From Porpolomopsis calyptriformis (lineage: Eukaryota > Basidiomycota > Agaricomycetes > Agaricales > Hygrophoraceae): a DNA stretch of 64,000 bases. Numbering within the stretch: the stretch's first letter is position 1; every line of letters starts with the position of its first letter. The position numbers and the translations under genes are program-made. The DNA is taken from assembly GCA_951640195.1 (NCBI GenBank), contig OX621164.1, positions 2,337,098 through 2,401,097 of the forward strand, in the 5' to 3' direction. The notes beneath the pieces are model-generated. The model had not been told where the DNA came from. It worked only from the letters and a program-made list of their open reading frames with translations, and ran no database searches. Of the stretch, positions 57,601 through 64,000 are shown in pieces.

Positions 57601-58207
57601 TGATACGACCCCTCCATCCCCTGAGCACCGTATATTCAACTATACAAATACTAGATGCCTATCAAGTTCTTCGAACACGAACTTGAACCCTCCGAATGCT
57701 CCCGATAGCTCCCAAACATCCTGAATGACTTCGAGATTCATCGAACGCTCCAAACGCAATCGAAGCTTTCCAAACGCAAATGAAAGTTTGTATATCAAAG
57801 GGAAGACACTATTCAAAGGCATCAGTTCTCTGCTATTTCTTCCTTTTCATTCGATTCCTTCATTCCCATTCACTACTTTCCCCTTAGATCATTAGAGAGG
57901 CTCCCCTTTTATCATAACACTCAAAGGGATCCTTGTACTAGAAGATATATATACTGTATGTTGTAGCTAGTGATCCAACAAGTTAGATATTCACTTCTCT
58001 CTCACTCTCAAGTCTAGATCCTCTCTAGATCTTCTAAGACTTCCTCTTTCGACTTTCCAATCCTTCCAATTCCCCAATCAATCTCATTTGCAAATGATCG
58101 AAGACTCCCTTTCCACAATTATTGATCATAGGCTGTGTCGAGACTCTTTATAGTTGTCCTCGCACCTTGTTCTGTGTTCGGTTCTCATACATGAAGCAGA
58201 TGTATCA
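57601..58207 (+). repeat. 5' LTR of B5 (607 bases)
   Basis: TGATACGACC...GTATCA. A 60-codon antisense frame is open at 57822-57640. Confidence 0.92.
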
Positions 58208-58474
58208 TTTTGGAGCCCACCGCGAGGGCCCACTATTAAAATCTTAAAAGATTCCTTCGACTCAGTCCTTTGAACCACCATTCCCAATGCACAATCGAGT
58301 GACTCGAAGCACAACCCTACAAGATAGACTCACTCGAAACATCAATCCGACCCAAACGACACTTCCCAACTCTCCAATAAATCGAAATTCAACTTCGATC
58401 AACAATCCCGATTCCTCCGATGAACCCCCTCTACCTTATCACTTTCCTCATTATCATCAATTTCTACAACAACT
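58208..58474 (+). other. B5 leader and primer binding site
   Basis: tggagcccaccgcgagggcc begins at 58211, three bases inside the LTR. No gene otherwise. Confidence 0.65.
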
Positions 58475-60504
58475 ATGACAACCCCACCAAACCTAGTAAT
58501 GCCCACTCACGGTCACTTGACCGCCCCAAAGTTCAATCCCGAACAACCACATGAACTTCAAAGGTACTTCCAAGACCTCAGAGGTCTCTTCGCTAACTGT
58601 AGCATCACCGACGACGATGCTAAGAAGACTTACGCCTGCAAGTACGTCGACATTGATACCTCCGAACTCTGGGAATACCAAACGGAGTTCCAAGCCAGAC
58701 ACATGTTCGAAGAATTCATCGCCGCCATTTACAAGCTCTACCCAGGATCGGAAGACGATCAAAAGTGGTCCATCGCCAACATGGACAAGATAGTCGGAGA
58801 ACAGCTTCGACTAGGGATCATGAACACGAATGAACTTGGAGCGTATTTCCAATCGTTCCTGGCGATTACTAAATTCCTGTGATCAAAGAACAGAATCTCT
58901 GAAGCAGAACAAAGTCGCACCTTCGTCCGAGGATTCCAACCCGAACTCTGGACTAGAATCGTCTGACGACTGGAAATCAAGTTCCCTGACGATCCTTATG
59001 GGGTAAATGATATCAACGAGGCAGCCCATTTTGTTCTCTATGGAATGTCTCCAAACACTTTCTTACCGCGCGAAACTACAACTTCGATGACAACTACTAC
59101 CCCTGCCACGAAACAAGAAGACCTCAGTGTCTTCATGGAAAAATTAATGACTACACTGGTCAAAACCTTGGACAATAGAGGTCCCCCGAAATGAAACCCA
59201 CCCCCTCGATCGCCACAAACATTGGAAAGATGACCTAACACTCCCGACCCATTCGAGCTGAAGACTTGCGTGTTCTGTGGAAGTCCCGATCACTTCATCG
59301 GAAGCTGCCCGACCTGTCGCGAATATATCCAAAATGGTCGATGCAAGAAGAACTTCAAAGGAAGAATCGTACTCCCGAATGACAGATTCGTCCCCCAGCA
59401 AATGCCGGGAAAAACCCTGAAAGAACGAATGGATGAATGGTATAAGCAAAACCTAACTCCGACTGCTGGAATGATGTACGGAATTTCAGCAGGTATCCAA
59501 CGCAATCTAGCAACCGAGACTTACCAACTATCTGCTGACGAATGGATCGCCGCTCTCGAAAAAGAGATTTTCATGTTAAGAAGCAAGAAGACATTCGATG
59601 GAGTAGAGATAGTTCAGCCTCGACGACAGGAACCCGAAAAAGAGAAAGCGACCAATAAACCATCGAGCGCTCCGATCGCGACCACCCTGACTCAACCTGC
59701 TACGACGGAATATCCATTCGTGAAAGTGAAAGAGTCCAACTACGTACCGCCCCACATCCGAAACTTTGGCTCTCTAATGGTGAAGAGAGACAAAGACCCC
59801 TCTTACCACACTCATGTGCTGATCCAAGACTCGAAAATCGCCTCCGATGTCTATACTCATTTGATGAAAACCCCTTGCGTCACACTTTCCCCCAAAGAGT
59901 TGCTATCCCTCTCACCCGAAGTTCAATTGAAAGTTTGAGAGGTAGTAACCCCTAAACGGACTCAGCCTCCTAGTCGACCGATCGCAGTCAAAACCATTGA
60001 AGTAGAAGCAATTCCGAACAATGCTCTCCCCTATTGCAACGACAACAATTGTTCCATCACCGTTCCCGACCCCTACGAATCGTATCTGAACACCCTCTCA
60101 TCCAATGAAACTCCTCACACTGTTACCGTCACAAAGGAATCGCACGCTCTCTAATTGATCGTCATGTTAATCGATCATAAAGAAATGATCGAATGTATCA
60201 TCGATCCCAGATCTCAGATAATCGCTATGTCCGAAGCTGTTTGTCACGACCTAGGACTAATCTATGACCCAACTATCCAACTAAACATGCAATTGGCCAA
60301 CAGTGAAATAGACCAATCGTTAGGTCTGGTGAGGAATGTCCCCTGTCAGATCGGCGACATAACCCTCTACCTCCAGATTCATGTGATTCGTGCTCCCGCC
60401 TACGATATCCTGCTCGGAAGACCGTTCAATGTTTTAGCTCAAAGCCTCATCAAGAATTTCACCAATGAAAACCAGACAATCACTATTTGCAATCCGAACA
60501 GCGG
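58475..60504 (+). pseudogene. gag-pro: B5 Gag-protease, C-terminally truncated
   Basis: ATG at 58475 (MTTPPNLVMPTHGH). One frame with stops near 58880, 58964, 59191, 59233, 59938 and 60152, mostly TGA for Arg. Capsid-like N-terminus, knuckle CVFCGSPDHFIGSCP (about 59268-59312), then PPHIRNFGS and CIIDPRSQIIAMSEAV with Asp retained. The last residues precede the G LTR. The longest open stretch is 59270-59938 (222 residues). Confidence 0.87.
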
Positions 60505-60905
60505 TGTTATAAACTGGTTGCTGATGAGATGGTTTTACTTCGGAGAGCTCTGTCCCAAGACGATGATGATGTCTCAAGTCCTAGTTGTTGGATTGCTAAC
60601 GAGGAATCAGACTTAAGGTCTGTGTACGACTAACTAGGAGTTTATATACTAACTACGCTACTGCGGATGAGTCAGTATAAACACGAGGAATACATGAGGA
60701 GTACATGCGACGAGTAAAGATAAACATGATAAGAGACTCGGAGCATGTGAAGAGATGAAACATAATGGTCGGAAATGAAGTATGTCCTATCTCGGATAAA
60801 TGAAAAGATATGGAATCGTGGGGAATCCCAAGTGGAGATAAGACCTGTCCGACTAAGCAATGATGACTAACATAGAGAGGAAGTGAAAAATTTACGTCCG
60901 TGACA
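60505..60905 (-). repeat. 3' LTR of G (401 bases)
   Basis: Ends tgttataa...cgtgaca. The minus strand just upstream reads gaaaaacgaggtgta, a fair polypurine tract resembling that of C. The right boundary is inferred from this and from TG...CA; the partner LTR is outside. Confidence 0.7.
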
Positions 60906-60939
60906 TACACCTCGTTTTTCAGGAAATTCGACCCGAATT

Positions 60940-61677
60940 TCAAACCTGGGTGATGTCGGTCGTTTCGTCCTCTGGGCCCTGAGTCTGGATTTCCTCATCA
61001 GTGGGGGCCTCGATGACCACTGGGAGGGAAGCGATGGGGACTATTTCCGAAGCCGCTTCGACGGGGGAAGGGGCTCGGACTGTCTTGATGTCGTCGTCGT
61101 CCGGATATTCTAAGTCGAGGTTGATAGGGTACTCGACTGACGCACCGTAATCGATGATGGTTTCCGTCGTCGCAAGGTCTTGTTGAGCGCGAAGGAAATC
61201 TTCTCGGGAGAGTCGCTCAGCTCGACGACTCTCCTCTACGAGCTTGACGATGATGGCGCGGGTGGTGACGTCGTAGCAGTCGACCCATGTGCGCTTCTTC
61301 TGTCGTTGGAGCTCCCAAACTTTGAGCTCACTTTCGTCCCAGCGGTTCTTCCAATACAGGGCGCTCCTCTCCGATGCTTTGAGCTCGGCTTTCAAGACAT
61401 CGCGTTCTTGTCGAAGTTCTCGGTTCCAGTTACTAACACTATTGCTGTGAACCGTAAGGCGTGAAATGGTGACGGCAGGGTCTTCGGGAGGAGGGGTTTC
61501 CGTAGAGTACTCCTTGAAAAAGTCTTCTGCATGTGCGCGAGCTTGTCGGCGTAGTTGACGAGTGGAAGAAGAAGAGGTGGAAGGACCGGGGGTAGGGGAA
61601 CGGATGGCGGCGGACGAGGGGATTCGTCCAGCGCGTCTGATGGCAACTTGAGGAGAGGGAGATCGAGTGGCGGGCAT
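60940..61677 (-). CDS. Third ORF of chromovirus G (245 residues, uninterrupted)
   Basis: ATG at 61677, stop at 60940, on the sense strand between chromodomain and polypurine tract. N-terminus MPATRSPSPQVAIRRAGRIP is basic and Ser/Pro-rich. The centre (about residues 80-180) is charged and probably helical or coiled coil (RELRQERDVLKAELKASERS, then AERLSREDFLRAQQDL). The C-terminus is acidic and Pro-rich. No known domain recognised. It is intact although the adjacent integrase has a deletion. Compare the helical region of the D third ORF. Role unknown; a second structural protein is one possibility. Confidence 0.65.
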   Translation of the reverse strand: MPATRSPSPQVAIRRAGRIPSSAAIRSPTPGPSTSSSSTRQLRRQARAHAEDFFKEYSTETPPPEDPAVTISRLTVHSNSVSNWNRELRQERDVLKAELKASERSALYWKNRWDESELKVWELQRQKKRTWVDCYDVTTRAIIVKLVEESRRAERLSREDFLRAQQDLATTETIIDYGASVEYPINLDLEYPDDDDIKTVRAPSPVEAASEIVPIASLPVVIEAPTDEEIQTQGPEDETTDITQV

Positions 61678-61847
61678 TATGAATGATGGTTTAGCGACGT
61701 TGGTGTTGGGAATAACAGCAGTGGGTCAGTTCGTCAAAGTGGGGAAGGACTGGATGGAATCGTATCGACGATTCTGAGTTTATAAATGCCTACTCGACCT
61801 AAAAATAGAATCTTTAAAAATGGACAGCTGGAATGATGACAAACGAG
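61678..61847 (-). other. Spacer between G pol and third ORF
   Basis: About 170 bases with no gene; likely leader of the third ORF. Confidence 0.45.
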
Positions 61848-64000
61848 TCAAGTCGCCGTTTGAATTGAGTCTTCGTAAGTCTTCACAATTTCTTTAGCGT
61901 GTCGTAAGACGTTCGATCGTTCTTCCCAAGTGGTTTCTTCGATCGGATAACCTTTCCATTTGACCAAATACTTCCGTCGGCGTTGAACTCCGGAGTGTTG
62001 AAGAATAGATTCAACTTCGTACTCTTCTTCGTTCTCGATCAGATCTGGTGGAGGTCGAGATGTATCAGTAATATCAGGGTGGAGCAACTTATCTTCGACA
62101 TTCGGTCTCAGGAGTGATACGTGAAAAACTGGATGGAGCTTCCATGTTCGGGGAATACTGATAAGGTACGCAAGATCCGATACTTGTTTTAAGATCTTGA
62201 ATGGTCCAGTTCTTCGGTTATCTAGTTTCTTGGCGGGTCGAGTCGTCTTGATGTTCTTGGTTCATTCGTTCGGTCTGACCATCGGTTTCAGGATGATAAG
62301 CAGTAGACAGTCCAGAAATGGTTCCTAGGAGTTTATTGAGAGCTTCAGTGAATTTTGATGCGAATTGAACTCCACGATCAGAAATAATCTTCTTCGGCCA
62401 TCCATGGTGTTTCCAGATGTGATCACGGAAGAGTCGGGCAGCGCCTTCTGATGAGAGATTGGAAGTCGTCGGAATAAAGTGAGCTCGTTTTGTGAAACGA
62501 TCGACGACTACCATCACGGCGTCGTATCCAAGCGAGTCAGGTAGTTGAACAATGAGATCGACGGTTATCTCAGTCCATGGTTCGGTAGCGGGGGGTATAG
62601 GTTGTAGGAGTCCTGTCGGCTTCGAAGGATAATTCTTGTTTTGTTGACAAGCAGGACAGGATCGTACGTAGTTGATAACGTCTTGAGAGATGCCATCCCA
62701 AACAAAGTTTCGGAGCAGCAGCTCCTTCGTCTTCTCAATGCCAGGGTGTCCAGCATGGGGGTAGGCGTGGGACAGTCGTATTATGTCTGTGCGCAAAGAT
62801 ACTTCCTCCGGCACCACAATTCGACCTTCAACATCGCGAACCAACCCATCGACTTGGTCCCAAAACAGTGAGGCATCCTCGATTCTCTGTGAGATCTTTT
62901 TCAGTATTGGTAGCTGTTAGAAATTGTACTGGGAACGTACGCATTCAAATGACAGTCGAGACCACTCGACTAAAACGCCATAGAACTGGACTTACCCAGT
63001 TCGGTTGTTCCCAGTATATATACCAGATTGCACGTGATTGGCTATGGATCTGCTCGACGTTCATGAGAGACGGCCTCAGCGCGCTCGATCTCATGTCTCG
63101 AATTTCAGATTCGTGACAGTAGCTTGAAGCGTAATCTTGCGAAAAAGTCCGGTTCTGAAAGCTTGATGATCGAATTGATCCAATGTTCATCTGCGATTAA
63201 AATCTCATCTTCCACCTCGCCTTTACCCTCGTCGAAATAATCCGGGCGCCTGGATAACCCATCGGCCTTGTTCTTTCTCCCCGGGACGTACTCGATTTTA
63301 TACTCGTATCTCGATAGGATTTCTGACCAACGAGCACGTCATCCAAACAATACGCGAGCTGTACTGAAATACTTGAGGGCGAGACTGTCGGTACGAATCA
63401 GAAGGTCGTGTCGTGAGCCTTCCAAAAGATGTCGCCATGCTTTAAGACAGTCTATTATTGCCAGAAGTTCAGCGTCGTGAGTTGGATATTTCTTTTCAGC
63501 AGGGGTTAAAGATCTTGAATGAAAGCCTACGGGTTTCCATTCGTTTCCATGTAGCTGAGACAGTATTCCTCCTAAGGCAAAACCAGAGGCGTCAGTCTCT
63601 AAGCAGTATGGCAGGTCTTGATCCGGTACTTCGAGGACAGGGGCATTCGTGAGGGAGTGTTTCAACTGATCAAAGGCGTGTTGTCGTTCGGGGGTCCATT
63701 CCCATACAGTATCCTTGCGGAGTAACTGGTTGAGTGGTTGGGCGATCTTCGAGAAGTCCTTGATATATTTTCTCCAGAAATTTGCGCTTCCGAGAAAGGA
63801 TTGGAGTTGTTTAACGGTTCGAGGTTCGGGCCATTCGGCAATGGCTTTGACCTTCTTGGGATTGGTTCTGATATGACCTTTCGTTAAGGTCATCCCTAGA
63901 TAGATCACCTCTTCTTTCTCGAACTGGCACTTGACGGGTTTGCAGGAGAGCTTGTTCTTCTTCATGATATCAAGGGTCTTGAACGTCCAGTAACGCAGTT
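61848..64000 (-). pseudogene. pol: Pol of chromovirus G, RT end to chromodomain, deleted in integrase
   Basis: From the right edge: RT thumb (CKPVKCQFEKEEVIYLGM), connection, RNase H starting ETDASGFALGG (about 63600), TGA at about 63336, the J solo LTR, then integrase with HHCC region, first Asp in VDLIVQLP, second Asp in SDRGVQF, and Glu in DGQTERMNQE (about 62270). There about 340 bases are missing compared with C (4335-4675): the frame jumps to HQDDSTRQETR, which is the KNIKTTRPAKKL region read out of frame. The chromodomain follows in another frame (62087-61848: YEVESILQH, YLVKWKGYP, TTWEE). Confidence 0.87.
62915..63118. repeat. Solo LTR J (204 bases) in G pol
   Basis: TGTTAGAAAT...TTCGTGACA with exact duplication gtagc at 62910-62914 and 63119-63123. 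Removing it with one gtagc restores the G frame (KLQATNTEKDL). It contains tatatatacc. No other J copy is in the window. Confidence 0.85.

Larger units (their letters stand above)
57601..60504 (+). mobile_element. B5: 5' end of a family B element, cut by element G
   Basis: LTR, primer site and gag-pro in order; the sequence changes to the G LTR after CNPNSG at 60504, inside the protease C-terminus. Confidence 0.88.
60505..64000 (-). mobile_element. Chromovirus G, 3' half, continuing beyond the window
   Basis: On the minus strand: RT end, RNase H, integrase with an internal deletion, chromodomain, third ORF, polypurine tract and 3' LTR. It resembles C in order and in protein sequence. It is inserted in B5 (left duplication candidate agcgg at 60500-60504). 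Confidence 0.88.

Noticed and set aside
1..64000. CRISPR arrays, tRNA or rRNA genes, bacterial operons
   Set aside because: No evenly spaced short repeats, no cloverleaf or rRNA sequence noticed, and gene structure is eukaryotic with spliceosomal introns.

Overview
The window is a stack of transposable elements, with no recognisable host gene, tRNA or rRNA. The Ty3/Gypsy families present, a Helitron replicase-helicase remnant and introns of about 50-65 bases point to a basidiomycete fungus, probably an agaricomycete; the species cannot be named from sequence alone. Most element genes carry stop codons with few frameshifts. Nearly all the stops look like CGA-to-TGA or CAG/CAA-to-TAG/TAA changes, as expected from methyl-cytosine deamination.

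Layout (family letters are mine). 1-6531: 3' part of chromovirus C on +, ending in a 359-base LTR. 6683-13900: complete chromovirus A on -, with 382-base LTRs and duplication cgatt. Both sit inside the pol gene of B1 (6532-18183, -), a Gypsy element without a chromodomain. B1 lies in D2 (18184-18839), D2 in B4 (18840-21721), B4 in B3 (21722-40288), and B3 abuts a Helitron remnant (40289-44587). 23344-37061: complete chromovirus D on -, with 195-base LTRs and duplication ggctt, inserted in the B3 integrase. 44771-56888: A2, split by the nearly complete B2 (45365-56356, -). 57601-60504: B5 5' end on +. 60505-64000: chromovirus G on -, running off the window.

The most interesting component is family H: four units of 1703-1710 bases (23976-25685, 31784-33491, 41969-43671, 46881-48590). 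Each has TG...CA ends and a 5-base target duplication, exact in three copies and 4 of 5 in the fourth. Each carries a divergent gene pair. One gene is spliced, has three exons and encodes a 237-residue zinc-knuckle-like protein; it is uninterrupted in two copies. The other is an open frame that begins exactly 211 bases before the element end and runs out of it. I read H as solo copies of a very long LTR that holds an antisense gene in U3 and the first residues of Gag in U5.

The second recurrent theme is cargo between pol and the 3' LTR. Families A, C, D and G carry a sense-strand third ORF there (136 to about 750 codons). Family B carries an antisense multi-exon gene with its own TATA box and a conserved palindrome beside the 3' LTR, seen in three copies. 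Small solo LTRs with target duplications (C at 54993, E at 34399, J at 62915, and a probable E at 43749) complete the picture.
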